Assembly (NCBI RefSeq): GCF_000307775.2
Contig: NZ_KK020676.1
Span: 2,566,341-2,630,340 of the forward strand
Source: Stutzerimonas stutzeri KOS6
GTDB taxonomy: Bacteria > Pseudomonadota > Gammaproteobacteria > Pseudomonadales > Pseudomonadaceae
Length of the DNA: 64,000 nt
Direction: 5' to 3'
Part shown: piece by piece, positions 56,439-64,000 of the stretch
Position numbering within the stretch: position 1 is the stretch's first letter
Layout of the letters: the number at the start of each line of letters is the position of its first letter
The notes under the pieces: generated by a model
What the model saw: the letters and a program-made list of their open reading frames with translations, nothing else
What the model was told of the DNA's origin: nothing
The model's database searches: none
Made by a program: the position numbers and the translations under genes

Positions 56439-57551
56439 TCAACGTTCCAGCAGGATGCGAAGCATACGACGCAGCGGCTCGGCAGCCCCCCACAGCAGCT
56501 GGTCACCTACGGTGAACGCGCCCAGGTAGTGCGAGCCCATGTTGAGCTTGCGCAGACGCCCCACCGGCACGCTCAGGGTGCCGGTAACCGCCGCAGGGCT
56601 GAGGTCCTGCATGCTGGCGTCACGGTGATTCGGTACCAGCTTGACCCAGGGGTTGTGCTGACTGATCAAGCCTTCGATGTCCGAAATCGGCACATCCTTG
56701 TTCAGTTTGATGGTCAGCGCCTGGCTGTGGCAGCGCATGGCACCGACGCGAACGCAGATACCGTCGACTGGAATCGGGTTCTTGAACCGACCGAGGATCT
56801 TGTTGGTTTCAGCCTGCGCCTTCCACTCTTCTCGGCTCTGTCCGTTGGGCAGTTCCTTGTCAATGTAGGGAATCAGGCTACCGGCCAGCGGCACGCCGAA
56901 ATTGTCCACCGGGAAGGCTTCGCTGCGCTGGATTTCGGCGACCTTGCGGTCGATATCCAGGATCGCACTGGCGGGGTTGGCCAGGTCATCGGCCACGGCC
57001 GCATTGATGGCACCCATCTGCTTGATCAGCTCGCGCATGTTCTGCGCGCCGGCGCCGGATGCAGCCTGGTAGGTCATCGCGCTCATCCACTCCACCAGAC
57101 CAGCTTCGAACAGGCCGCCAAGGCCCATCAGCGCCAGACTGACGGTGCAGTTGCCACCGATGTAGTTCTTGGTACCGGCATCCAGCTGATGGTCGATCAC
57201 GCGGCGGTTCACCGGATCGAGCACGATCACTGCATCGTCCTGCATGCGCAGCGACGAGGCGGCATCGATCCAGTAGCCCTGCCAGCCGGCTTCGCGCAGC
57301 TTGGGGAAGACCTCGTTGGTGTAGTCGCCGCCCTGGCAGGTCAGGATCACATCGAGGCCTTTCAGCTCGTCGATGCTGTAGGCGTCCTTCAGCGTAGCGG
57401 TTTCCTTGCCAATATCGGGGCCCTGGCCGCCGACGTTGGAGGTGGTGAAGAACACTGGCTCGATCAGGTCGAAGTCCCGCTCTTCCAGCATCCGCTGCAT
57501 GAGCACGGAACCGACCATACCGCGCCAACCGATCAGACCTACACGTTTCAT
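56439..57551 (-). CDS. asd: aspartate-semialdehyde dehydrogenase
   Basis: 370 residues, the gamma-proteobacterial Asd1 length. NADP motif [20 protein letters not shown], catalytic Cys135 in [15 protein letters not shown], and the His in [15 protein letters not shown]. Second step of the lysine/threonine/methionine branch. Separate transcript from leuB, whose terminator lies just upstream. Confidence 0.97.
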   Translation of the reverse strand: MKRVGLIGWRGMVGSVLMQRMLEERDFDLIEPVFFTTSNVGGQGPDIGKETATLKDAYSIDELKGLDVILTCQGGDYTNEVFPKLREAGWQGYWIDAASSLRMQDDAVIVLDPVNRRVIDHQLDAGTKNYIGGNCTVSLALMGLGGLFEAGLVEWMSAMTYQAASGAGAQNMRELIKQMGAINAAVADDLANPASAILDIDRKVAEIQRSEAFPVDNFGVPLAGSLIPYIDKELPNGQSREEWKAQAETNKILGRFKNPIPVDGICVRVGAMRCHSQALTIKLNKDVPISDIEGLISQHNPWVKLVPNHRDASMQDLSPAAVTGTLSVPVGRLRKLNMGSHYLGAFTVGDQLLWGAAEPLRRMLRILLER

Positions 57552-57570
57552 CGCAACTACACCTATAGAA

Positions 57571-57599
57571 AAAGTGGCCCGCGCAAATAAAGGCGGGCC
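57571..57599 (-). terminator. intrinsic terminator of leuB
   Basis: Minus strand GGCCCGC and GCGGGCC (7-bp stem) followed by ACTTTTTC, seven bp after the leuB stop. It overlaps the leader of asd. Confidence 0.75.
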
Positions 57600-57605
57600 A
57601 GAAGA

Positions 57606-58688
57606 TTACAACTTCGCGAGGGCCGCGACTACCGCATCGCCCATCGCCTGAGTACCGACTTTGCTACAACCTTCGGACCAGATGTCTCCGGTACGCAGGC
57701 CTTGGTCGAGCACGTCGCTGACGGCTCGTTCGATGGCATCGGCCGCCGCCACCTGATTGAAGCTGTAACGCAGCATCATCGAGACGGAAAGGATGGTGGC
57801 CAACGGGTTGGCGATGCCCTGTCCGGCGATGTCCGGCGCCGAGCCGTGACACGGCTCGTACATGCCCTTGTTGCCTGCATCCAGCGAGGCGGACGGCAGC
57901 ATGCCGATGGAGCCGGTCAACATGGACGCCTCGTCGGAAAGGATGTCGCCGAACATGTTATCGGTGACGATCACGTCGAACTGCTTGGGCGCACGCACCA
58001 GTTGCATGGCCGCATTGTCGACGTACATGTGGCTCAGCTCGACCTCGGGGTAGTCCTTGGCGACTTCCTCGACCACCGCACGCCACAGCTGGCTGGACGC
58101 CAGTACGTTGGCCTTGTCCACCGAGCAGAGCTTCTTGTTGCGCACCATCGCCATGTCGAAGCCGACCTTGGCGATACGGCGGATCTCGCCTTCGCTGTAC
58201 GGCAGCGTGTCGTACGCCATGCGCTCGCCGCTCTCCAGCACCTTGCTCTCGCGCGGCTGGCCGAAGTAGATCCCGCCAGTCAGCTCACGCACGATGAGGA
58301 TGTCCAGCCCTGCGACGATCTCAGGCTTGAGCGACGAAGCCTCGGCCAGCTGCGGATAGAGCAGCGCCGGGCGCAGGTTGCCGAACAGACCCAACTGCGA
58401 GCGAATTTTCAGCAGGCCGCGCTCCGGGCGGATGGCCGGATCGATGCTGTCCCACTTCGGCCCGCCAACTGCACCAAGCAGGATGGCATCGGCAGCACGG
58501 GCCCGCTCGAGGGTTTCGTCCGCCAGCGGTACGCCATACTTGTCGACCGCCGCACCACCCAGCTCGTCGTAGCTCAACTCGAAGCCCAGACCGAACTTGT
58601 CATTGGCCAACTGCAGGACCTTGACCGCCTCGGCCATGATTTCCGGGCCGATGCCATCGCCGGGGAGAACCAGAATCTGTTTGGACAT
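57606..58688 (-). CDS. leuB: 3-isopropylmalate dehydrogenase
   Basis: 360 residues. [20 protein letters not shown], substrate-binding [20 protein letters not shown], and metal/NAD motifs [20 protein letters not shown] and [18 protein letters not shown]. Third leucine-specific step. Separated from leuD by 226 bp of repeats. Confidence 0.97.
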   Translation of the reverse strand: MSKQILVLPGDGIGPEIMAEAVKVLQLANDKFGLGFELSYDELGGAAVDKYGVPLADETLERARAADAILLGAVGGPKWDSIDPAIRPERGLLKIRSQLGLFGNLRPALLYPQLAEASSLKPEIVAGLDILIVRELTGGIYFGQPRESKVLESGERMAYDTLPYSEGEIRRIAKVGFDMAMVRNKKLCSVDKANVLASSQLWRAVVEEVAKDYPEVELSHMYVDNAAMQLVRAPKQFDVIVTDNMFGDILSDEASMLTGSIGMLPSASLDAGNKGMYEPCHGSAPDIAGQGIANPLATILSVSMMLRYSFNQVAAADAIERAVSDVLDQGLRTGDIWSEGCSKVGTQAMGDAVVAALAKL

Positions 58689-58733
58689 TTCCTATTCCTT
58701 AACAAGGGAGTCACATCGAGGCCGCGGTGTACC

Positions 58734-58751
58734 GGCGGGCTGAAGCCCGCC
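58734..58751. repeat. REP-like palindrome, copy 1
   Basis: GGCGGGC-TGAA-GCCCGCC, a perfect 7-bp stem with a 4-nt loop in the leuD-leuB gap. One of three related palindromes within 165 bp. Confidence 0.6.
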
Positions 58752-58843
58752 TACCTGTCATTCAGCCTTCAGCCTCAGGCTTTGTTGTTTTGCTAAGTAG
58801 CACCGAGCATCCAGGGGCCACAGCGAAACCAGATCTTCCGCAG

Positions 58844-58861
58844 GGTGGGCTTCAGCCAACC
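58844..58861. repeat. REP-like palindrome, copy 2
   Basis: GGTGGGC-TTCA-GCCAACC, a 7-bp stem with one mismatch and the loop in inverted orientation (TTCA) relative to copies 1 and 3. Confidence 0.55.
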
Positions 58862-58880
58862 TGCGATTCCGGCCCGTAGC

Positions 58881-58898
58881 GGTGGGCTGAAGCCCACC
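58881..58898. repeat. REP-like palindrome, copy 3
   Basis: GGTGGGC-TGAA-GCCCACC, a perfect 7-bp stem lying 17 bp downstream of leuD. Copies 2 and 3 face each other, the paired layout typical of REP clusters; they may protect the leuCD mRNA. Confidence 0.6.
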
Positions 58899-58914
58899 CT
58901 ACTCTTCTTTCAGC

Positions 58915-59562
58915 TTACTTGATCGCGCCGAACAGCCAGGGCTGGCTCTGCTGGTGACGGGCCTCGAAGGCCTTGATGGCCTCGGCATCCTGCAGCGTCA
59001 GGCCGATGTCGTCGAGTCCGTTGAGCAGGCAGTGCTTGCGGAAGGCATCGACTTCAAAGCCGTACTGCTTGCCGTCCGGCCGGGTCACGACCTGCGCGGC
59101 GAGATCCACGGTCAGTTGGTAGCCTTCGTTGGCTTCGGCCTGTGCGAACAGCTCATCGACCTCCTCTTCCTTCAGCACGATCGGCAGCAGGCCGTTCTTG
59201 AAGCTGTTGTTGTAGAAGATGTCGGCAAAGCTCGGCGCGATGATCGTACGGAAGCCGTACTCCTCCAGGGCCCACGGCGCGTGCTCGCGGGAGGAGCCGC
59301 AACCGAAGTTTTCCCGCGCCAGCAGCACGCTGGCGCCCTGGTAGCGGGGGAAGTTCAGTACGAATTCCTGGTTGACCGGACGCTGCGAGCTATCCTGGTT
59401 CGGCTGACCGACATCCAGGTAGCGCCATTCGTCGAACAGGTTCGGACCGAAGCCGGTGCGCTTGATCGACTTGAGGAACTGCTTGGGAATGATCTGATCG
59501 GTATCGACGTTTGCACGATCCAGCGGGCAGACCAGGCCGGTGTGTTGGGTAAAGGCTTTCAT
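58915..59562 (-). CDS. leuD: 3-isopropylmalate dehydratase small subunit
   Basis: 215 residues. [20 protein letters not shown], the swivel-domain motif [20 protein letters not shown] and [17 protein letters not shown]. Pairs with LeuC, 11 bp upstream. GAGGAG ribosome-binding site. Confidence 0.97.
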   Translation of the reverse strand: MKAFTQHTGLVCPLDRANVDTDQIIPKQFLKSIKRTGFGPNLFDEWRYLDVGQPNQDSSQRPVNQEFVLNFPRYQGASVLLARENFGCGSSREHAPWALEEYGFRTIIAPSFADIFYNNSFKNGLLPIVLKEEEVDELFAQAEANEGYQLTVDLAAQVVTRPDGKQYGFEVDAFRKHCLLNGLDDIGLTLQDAEAIKAFEARHQQSQPWLFGAIK

Positions 59563-59573
59563 TCGTTATCTCC

Positions 59574-61001
59574 TCAGGCCTGGACCAGTTCGCGTACATC
59601 GATGAAATGACCGGTCACCGCAGCAGCAGCAGCCATGGCCGGGCTGACCAGATGGGTGCGTCCACCGGCACCCTGGCGCCCTTCGAAGTTGCGGTTGGAG
59701 GTCGAGGCGCAATGCTCGCCGCTGCCCAGCTTGTCCGGGTTCATCGCCAGGCACATGGAACAACCCGGTTCGCGCCACTCGAAGCCAGCCTCGACGAAGA
59801 TCTTGTCCAGCCCTTCAGCCTCGGCCTGCTGCTTCACCAGACCGGAGCCCGGCACCACCATCGCCTGCTTGACGTTCGCGGCGACCTTTCGGCCCTTGGC
59901 GACCTCAGCCGCGGCACGCAGATCCTCGATCCGCGAGTTGGTGCAGGAACCAATGAACACGCGGTCCAGCTTGATCTGGGTGATCGGCTGATTGGCCGCC
60001 AGGCCCATGTACTTCAGCGCACGCACGATGGAATCGCGCTTGACCGGATCGGCTTCGACAGCGGGGTCCGGCACGTTCTGATCGACGGCCAGCACCATCT
60101 CCGGCGAAGTGCCCCAGCTGACCTGCGGCTTGATGTCCTCGGCCTTGAGCTCGACCACGGTGTCGAACAACGCATCCTCATCGGAGACCAGCCCCTTCCA
60201 CAATTCGACGGCCTTGTCCCAGTCGTCGCCCTTCGGCGCGAACGGGCGGCCTTCGACATAGGCGATGGTCTTTTCGTCGACCGCCACCATGCCTACGCGG
60301 GCACCGGCTTCGATGGACATGTTGCAGATGGTCATGCGCCCTTCCATGGACAGCTCGCGAATCGCGCTGCCAGCGAATTCCAGGGCATGGCCATTGCCGC
60401 CGGCGGTGCCGATCTTGCCGATGACCGCCAACACGATGTCCTTCGCGGTGACGCCGAACGGCAGCTTGCCTTCGACACGCACCTGCATGCTCTTCATCTT
60501 CTTGGCTACCAGGCACTGGGTGGCGAGCACGTGCTCGACCTCGGAGGTGCCGATACCATGGGCCAGCGCACCAAATGCGCCATGGGTCGAGGTATGCGAG
60601 TCACCGCAAACCACGGTCATGCCGGGCAATGTCGCGCCCTGCTCCGGGCCGATGACGTGGACGATGCCCTGACGCACGTCGTTCATCTTGAATTCGAGGA
60701 TGCCGAAATCGTCGCAGTTCTCGTCCAGCGTCTGCACCTGGATGCGCGAGACCTCGTCGGCAATGGCCTCCAGACCGCCCTGGCGCTCGCCCCTGGTGGT
60801 CGGCACGTTGTGGTCCGGGGTAGCGATATTGGCGTCGATGCGCCATGGCTTGCGATTGGCCAGGCGCAGACCCTCGAACGCTTGCGGCGAGGTCACTTCA
60901 TGCAGGATGTGGCGATCGATGTAGATCAGCGACGAACCATCGTCGCGACGTTTCACCTCGTGCATTTCCCAGAGCTTGTCGTAGAGCGTCTTGCCGGCCA
61001 T
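59574..61001 (-). CDS. leuC: 3-isopropylmalate dehydratase large subunit
   Basis: 475 residues from [20 protein letters not shown]. The 4Fe-4S ligands lie in [19 protein letters not shown] and [35 protein letters not shown] is also conserved. Isomerises isopropylmalate. Divergent from a LysR gene with an LTTR dyad between. Confidence 0.97.
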   Translation of the reverse strand: MAGKTLYDKLWEMHEVKRRDDGSSLIYIDRHILHEVTSPQAFEGLRLANRKPWRIDANIATPDHNVPTTRGERQGGLEAIADEVSRIQVQTLDENCDDFGILEFKMNDVRQGIVHVIGPEQGATLPGMTVVCGDSHTSTHGAFGALAHGIGTSEVEHVLATQCLVAKKMKSMQVRVEGKLPFGVTAKDIVLAVIGKIGTAGGNGHALEFAGSAIRELSMEGRMTICNMSIEAGARVGMVAVDEKTIAYVEGRPFAPKGDDWDKAVELWKGLVSDEDALFDTVVELKAEDIKPQVSWGTSPEMVLAVDQNVPDPAVEADPVKRDSIVRALKYMGLAANQPITQIKLDRVFIGSCTNSRIEDLRAAAEVAKGRKVAANVKQAMVVPGSGLVKQQAEAEGLDKIFVEAGFEWREPGCSMCLAMNPDKLGSGEHCASTSNRNFEGRQGAGGRTHLVSPAMAAAAAVTGHFIDVRELVQA

Positions 61002-61111
61002 CGGACTTTTCCTCATCTGCTTTCTATGCGGGGCGAATAGCCCTTGCGCTTATGGGGACGATGCTAGGGACTTGCATCGAATTACTCAAATTCATATTTT
61101 TCATCCTAAGC

Positions 61112-61126
61112 ATTCCTCACAGGAAT
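61112..61126. promoter_or_regulatory. LysR-type operator in the leuC-LysR divergent region
   Basis: ATTCCT-CAC-AGGAAT is a perfect 6-bp dyad with a T-N11-A core, 28 bp before the LysR start and about 110 bp before leuC. Probable binding site of the divergent regulator for autoregulation and leuCD control. Confidence 0.6.
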
Positions 61127-61154
61127 CTCCATTAACACCGGATAGAGATCGTTC

Positions 61155-62030
61155 ATGGACCTGGCCAACCTCAATGCCTTCATCGCTGTCGCGGAAACCC
61201 ACAGCTTTTCCCTGGCCGCCGAACGGCTGCACCTGACTCAGCCGGCGGTCAGCAAACGCATCGCCGCATTGGAATCGCAGCTGGACGTGCGCCTGTTCGA
61301 CCGGCTCGGCCGCGAGATTGGCCTGACCGAGGCAGGGAGAGCGCTGCTGCCGCGGGCCTATCAGATCCTGAACGTACTGGACGATACCCGCCGCGCCTTG
61401 ACCAACCTCAACGGCGACATTGGCGGCCGGCTGAGCCTGGCGACCAGCCATCACATCGGCCTGCACCGCCTGCCGCCCCTGCTGCGGGCATTCACCCGCG
61501 CGCATCCGCAGGTCAGCCTGGATATCCGCTTTCTCGATTCGGAAGTGGCCTACGACGAGGTGCTGCATGGCCGTGCCGAGCTGGCCGTGATCACCCTGGC
61601 GCCGCAAACCGCCGAGCCGGTGATGGCAGTAAAGGTCTGGGACGACCCACTGGATTTCGTCGTTGCCCCCGAACATCCATTGGCCAGCAAGCCGAATATC
61701 ACCCTGGCGGATGTCGCTGGCCATCCGGCGGTATTCCCCGGCGGCAATACCTTCACCCACCATATCGCCCAGCGCCTGTTCGAGCGCGAGGGGCTGACGC
61801 CCAATATCACCATGAGCACCAACTATATGGAGACCATCAAGATGATGGTCTCCATCGGCATAGCCTGGAGCGTGCTACCGCGCCGCATGCTCGACGAACA
61901 GGTAGTCAGCCTGCCTCTGCCAGGCATTCAGCTAACCCGGCAACTCGGCTACATCCTGCACAGGGAACGCACCCTGTCCAATGCGGCCAGGGCCTTCATG
62001 GCGCTGCTGGATGCCGAACGCGGTGAATGA
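61155..62030 (+). CDS. LysR-family regulator divergent from leuC
   Basis: 291 residues. HTH at the N-terminus (MDLANLNAFIAVAETHSFSL; HLTQPAVSKRIAALESQLDV) and a LysR effector domain (LSLATSHHIGLHRLPPLLRA; MVSIGIAWSVLPRRML). A regulator in this position beside leuCD is conserved in Pseudomonas; leucine-pathway control is likely but not shown. Ends at a hairpin terminator. Confidence 0.9.
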   Translation: MDLANLNAFIAVAETHSFSLAAERLHLTQPAVSKRIAALESQLDVRLFDRLGREIGLTEAGRALLPRAYQILNVLDDTRRALTNLNGDIGGRLSLATSHHIGLHRLPPLLRAFTRAHPQVSLDIRFLDSEVAYDEVLHGRAELAVITLAPQTAEPVMAVKVWDDPLDFVVAPEHPLASKPNITLADVAGHPAVFPGGNTFTHHIAQRLFEREGLTPNITMSTNYMETIKMMVSIGIAWSVLPRRMLDEQVVSLPLPGIQLTRQLGYILHRERTLSNAARAFMALLDAERGE

Positions 62031-62049
62031 CCAGACGATACAACTACAA

Positions 62050-62078
62050 GAAAGGGCGCCCCATGGCGCCCTTCTCTT
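62050..62078. terminator. intrinsic terminator between LysR and ibpA
   Basis: AAGGGCGCC-CCAT-GGCGCCCTT followed by CTCTT; a 9-bp stem in the 57-bp gap between the convergent genes. Confidence 0.8.
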
Positions 62079-62087
62079 CGTTGCAGA

Positions 62088-62534
62088 TCAACCCTCCAGC
62101 GCGGGTCGCTGGTCGGCATTGATCGGGATGCGCCTGGGCCTGGCCTCTTCCGGCACGACGCGCACCAGGTCGATATTGAGCAGGCCACTGCTCAGCGCAG
62201 CGGCTTTCACCTCGATGTGGTCGGCCAGCCGGAACGACAGCTTGAACGCCCGCTGAGCGATGCCCTGATGCAGATAGGTGATGTTCTCGGCCTCGCTTTC
62301 GCGGCGACCGCCACTGATGGTCAACACACTTCGCTCCACCTGCAGATCGAGGTCGGACTCCTCGAAGCCTGCGGCTGCAACCACGATGCGATACTGGTCG
62401 TCACCGTGTTTCTCGATGTTATAGGGTGGATACGAACTGCCGGTGTCGTTGCGCAGGGCGGACTCGAACAGGTCATTGAAACGATCGAAGCCCACGGATT
62501 GCCGGAACAGAGGGGCCATGGGGAACGAACTCAT
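62088..62534 (-). CDS. ibpA: small heat-shock protein IbpA-type
   Basis: 148 residues from MSSFPMAPLFRQSVGFDRFN with GGAGG seven bases upstream. Alpha-crystallin domain: YNIEKHGDDQYRIVVAAAGF, VLTISGGRR and the terminal GLLNIDLVRVVPEEARPRRI with the IPI-like motif. Holds unfolding proteins for disaggregation. Sigma-32 promoter and ROSE-like leader lie upstream. Confidence 0.95.
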   Translation of the reverse strand: MSSFPMAPLFRQSVGFDRFNDLFESALRNDTGSSYPPYNIEKHGDDQYRIVVAAAGFEESDLDLQVERSVLTISGGRRESEAENITYLHQGIAQRAFKLSFRLADHIEVKAAALSSGLLNIDLVRVVPEEARPRRIPINADQRPALEG

Positions 62535-62595
62535 GATAAAACCTCCTGAAATCAGCGAGTTGAAACAGACGGGACCCGAGTTCAGCATCCCGCTG
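62535..62595 (-). ncRNA. ROSE-like RNA thermometer in the ibpA leader
   Basis: The leader contains TCGCT (matching UYGCU), a 6-nt gap, then AGGAGG seven bases before the ATG, the layout of ROSE elements in which UYGCU masks the Shine-Dalgarno with a G-G mismatch. An upstream GC-rich segment (CAGCGGGATGCTGAA) can form the first hairpin. Confidence 0.65.
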
Positions 62596-62601
62596 AGCCC
62601 T

Positions 62602-62629
62602 AGATAGGAACCGTTCTGCAGATTTCAAG
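62602..62629 (-). promoter_or_regulatory. sigma-32 heat-shock promoter of ibpA
   Basis: Minus strand CTTGAAA (62623-62629), 14-bp spacer, CCTATCT (62602-62608), close to the heat-shock consensus CTTGAAA-N14-CCCATNT. Confidence 0.8.
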
Positions 62630-62665
62630 GCACAAAAAATGAGCCTGCCGACGAGAGGTAACACC

Positions 62666-63412
62666 ATGTCCAGAGTCATGCTGATCACAGGTGCCAGCCG
62701 TGGTATCGGCGCCGCCACCGCACGGCTGGCGGCCCGCCAGGGTTATGCACTGTGCCTCAACTACCACCAACGCGAAGACGCGGCGAACCAGGTGCTCGAA
62801 CAGGTCCGAGCAGCCGGCGCGGCAGCGATCACGATCAAGGCCGATGTCGCCGACGAAGAGCAGGTGCTGGGCATGTTCGACGTCATCGACCGGGAATTCG
62901 GCCGTCTGGACGTGCTGGTCAACAACGCCGGCATGCTGGAACGGCAGATGCGCCTGGAGCAGATGGACGTTGCACGCTGGAGCCGCGTTTTGGGTGCCAA
63001 TGTGATCGGCAGTTTCCTGTGCGCGCGCGAAGCGATCAAGCGCATGTCCACACTCCATGGCGGCCTGGGTGGTTCGATCATCAACCTGTCCTCGATCGCC
63101 GCGCGGCTCGGCGCGCCGGGTGAGTACATCGACTATGCCGCGGCCAAGGGCGCCATCGACAGCATGACCCTGGGCCTGGCCAAGGAAGTGGCCAGCGAAG
63201 GCATTCGCGTGAACGCAGTGCGGCCGGGCGTGATTCATACCGACATCCACGCCAGTGGCGGCGAGCCAAACCGTATCGAGCGGGTCAAGGCCAGCGTACC
63301 CATGGGACGTGGCGGTCAGGCTGAAGAGATCGCCGAAGCCATACTCTGGCTGGCCAGCGAGCAGGCCAGCTACACCAGCGGCGCCTTGCTGGATGTCAGC
63401 GGCGGACGCTGA
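62666..63412 (+). CDS. SDR-family oxidoreductase
   Basis: 248 residues from MSRVMLITGASRGIGAATAR (GAGAGG upstream; the frame begins nine codons earlier). Intact classical SDR: TGASRGIG, LVNNAG, INLSS with catalytic Ser, and YAAAK with Tyr/Lys, then VNAVRPGVIHTDIH. Resembles FabG/glucose dehydrogenase-like oxidoreductases. Substrate unknown. Divergent from ibpA. Confidence 0.88.
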   Translation: MSRVMLITGASRGIGAATARLAARQGYALCLNYHQREDAANQVLEQVRAAGAAAITIKADVADEEQVLGMFDVIDREFGRLDVLVNNAGMLERQMRLEQMDVARWSRVLGANVIGSFLCAREAIKRMSTLHGGLGGSIINLSSIAARLGAPGEYIDYAAAKGAIDSMTLGLAKEVASEGIRVNAVRPGVIHTDIHASGGEPNRIERVKASVPMGRGGQAEEIAEAILWLASEQASYTSGALLDVSGGR

Positions 63413-63418
63413 TCGCAG

Positions 63419-64000
63419 CTAGCCCAGCGCGGTGACTCGAGCGCTACAGGTATCGACACCCAGCATCGCGTCGATTCGAGCGCAATCGCTCTCACGCCGC
63501 AAGGCAGCAAACAGCGTCACCGCCTCGGGATAGTTGCGCGTCAGCAAGGCAAGCCACTGCTTGAGCCTGCCGGGCGCGTAGCGCGGTGCGATCTTGCCGC
63601 GCGCCTGCTGCCAGAAGTCCACCAGCGCGGGCTGGAACTCTGCCCAGCTCATCTCGGCGATGTTTTGCCCCTGTTCAGCGGCGGCGATCTGCCGTGCCAG
63701 GTCGGGTCGCGAAACCAGTCCGCGACCCAGCATGATGTTCTCCGCGCCGCTGACTTCTCGACAACGACGCCAGTCATCCAGCGACCAGATATCGCCATTG
63801 GCATACACCGGCACGGCGACGATTTCCTGCACCCGGGCTATCCATTCCCAATGGGCTGGGGGCTTGTAGCCCTCGACTTTGGTACGTGCATGCACTACCA
63901 GTTGTTCTGCTCCGCCAGCCGTCAGGGCCCGTGCGCAATCGAGTGCGCCGTCCGGGCTGTCGAAGCCCAGGCGCATCTTGGCGGTCACCGGGATATGCGC
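63419..64000 (-). CDS. dusC: tRNA-dihydrouridine(16) synthase, C-terminal part (truncated by window edge)
   Basis: The reverse frame is open to the edge; 193 C-terminal residues are seen. Dus motifs: [41 protein letters not shown] and [13 protein letters not shown] for FMN/tRNA binding. The [13 protein letters not shown] insertion favours DusC over DusA/DusB. Six bp separate it from the convergent SDR gene. Confidence 0.88.
   Translation of the reverse strand, partial: AHIPVTAKMRLGFDSPDGALDCARALTAGGAEQLVVHARTKVEGYKPPAHWEWIARVQEIVAVPVYANGDIWSLDDWRRCREVSGAENIMLGRGLVSRPDLARQIAAAEQGQNIAEMSWAEFQPALVDFWQQARGKIAPRYAPGRLKQWLALLTRNYPEAVTLFAALRRESDCARIDAMLGVDTCSARVTALG

Overview
The window reads as a chromosomal segment of a GC-rich Pseudomonadaceae bacterium, most likely of the Pseudomonas stutzeri (Stutzerimonas) type. 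The right part carries the gene order typical of Pseudomonas (leuC-leuD-leuB-asd-usg-fimV-truA-trpF-accD-folC-dedD-cvpA-purF-metZ-xcpQ-xcpP). The left 40 kb is accessory and catabolic. The genus call rests on synteny and protein recognition from memory; no search was run.

Left part (about 1-15.5 kb). A truncated PAS sensor gene enters from the left edge and is followed by a decayed 3' half of a tRNA-Asp gene. Next comes a self-contained beta-oxidation operon on the minus strand (thiolase, FadB-like multifunctional enzyme, acyl-CoA dehydrogenase, etfB, etfA) with a divergent AraC regulator. Then there is a PAS sensor kinase/FixJ-type regulator pair divergent from an acyl-CoA synthetase, followed by an SLC23-like permease.

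Central part (15.8-31.6 kb). This is a complete phenol-to-central-metabolism meta-cleavage pathway on the minus strand, in two transcription units. Unit 1 has a sigma-54 promoter preceded by the regulator dmpR, and encodes catechol 2,3-dioxygenase, the six-gene phenol hydroxylase dmpKLMNOP and a GFA-family zinc protein. Unit 2 has its own LysR-type promoter and encodes dmpC, dmpE, dmpH, dmpI, dmpF, dmpG, a catalytically degenerate SDR, a long tautomerase, a GlcG/HbpS protein and the DmpQ-type ferredoxin. The dmpD hydrolase is absent, so ring-fission product should flow only through the dehydrogenase/4-oxalocrotonate branch.

Envelope operon (31.7-40 kb). DUF1302 outer-membrane barrel, DUF1329 periplasmic protein, YCF48 beta-propeller, RND/MMPL pump and a methyl-accepting chemotaxis protein lie in one unit, divergent from a BenM/CatM-like LysR gene. 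The promoter of this operon and the promoter of dmpC, 16.7 kb away, share the same architecture: an ATAC-N7-G(T/C)AT dyad, a second ATAC half-site exactly 22 bp away, a -35 TTGG(T/A)C, an 18-bp spacer and a -10 TAG(A/T)(C/T)T. This links transport, chemotaxis and the lower meta pathway into one regulon.

Right part (41-64 kb). A tRNA-Val/tRNA-Asp operon with its own strong promoter and terminator is followed by xcpP-xcpQ without the usual xcpR-Z genes beside them, and then by the housekeeping block. At the right edge are a leuC-divergent LysR gene, an IbpA-type heat-shock gene with a sigma-32 promoter and ROSE-like leader, an SDR gene and a truncated dusC. The intact tRNA-Asp at 41.3 kb and its 3' remnant at 1.0 kb have the geometry of the two ends of a genomic island, suggesting that the whole 40-kb catabolic block entered at tRNA-Asp. 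No integrase is visible.
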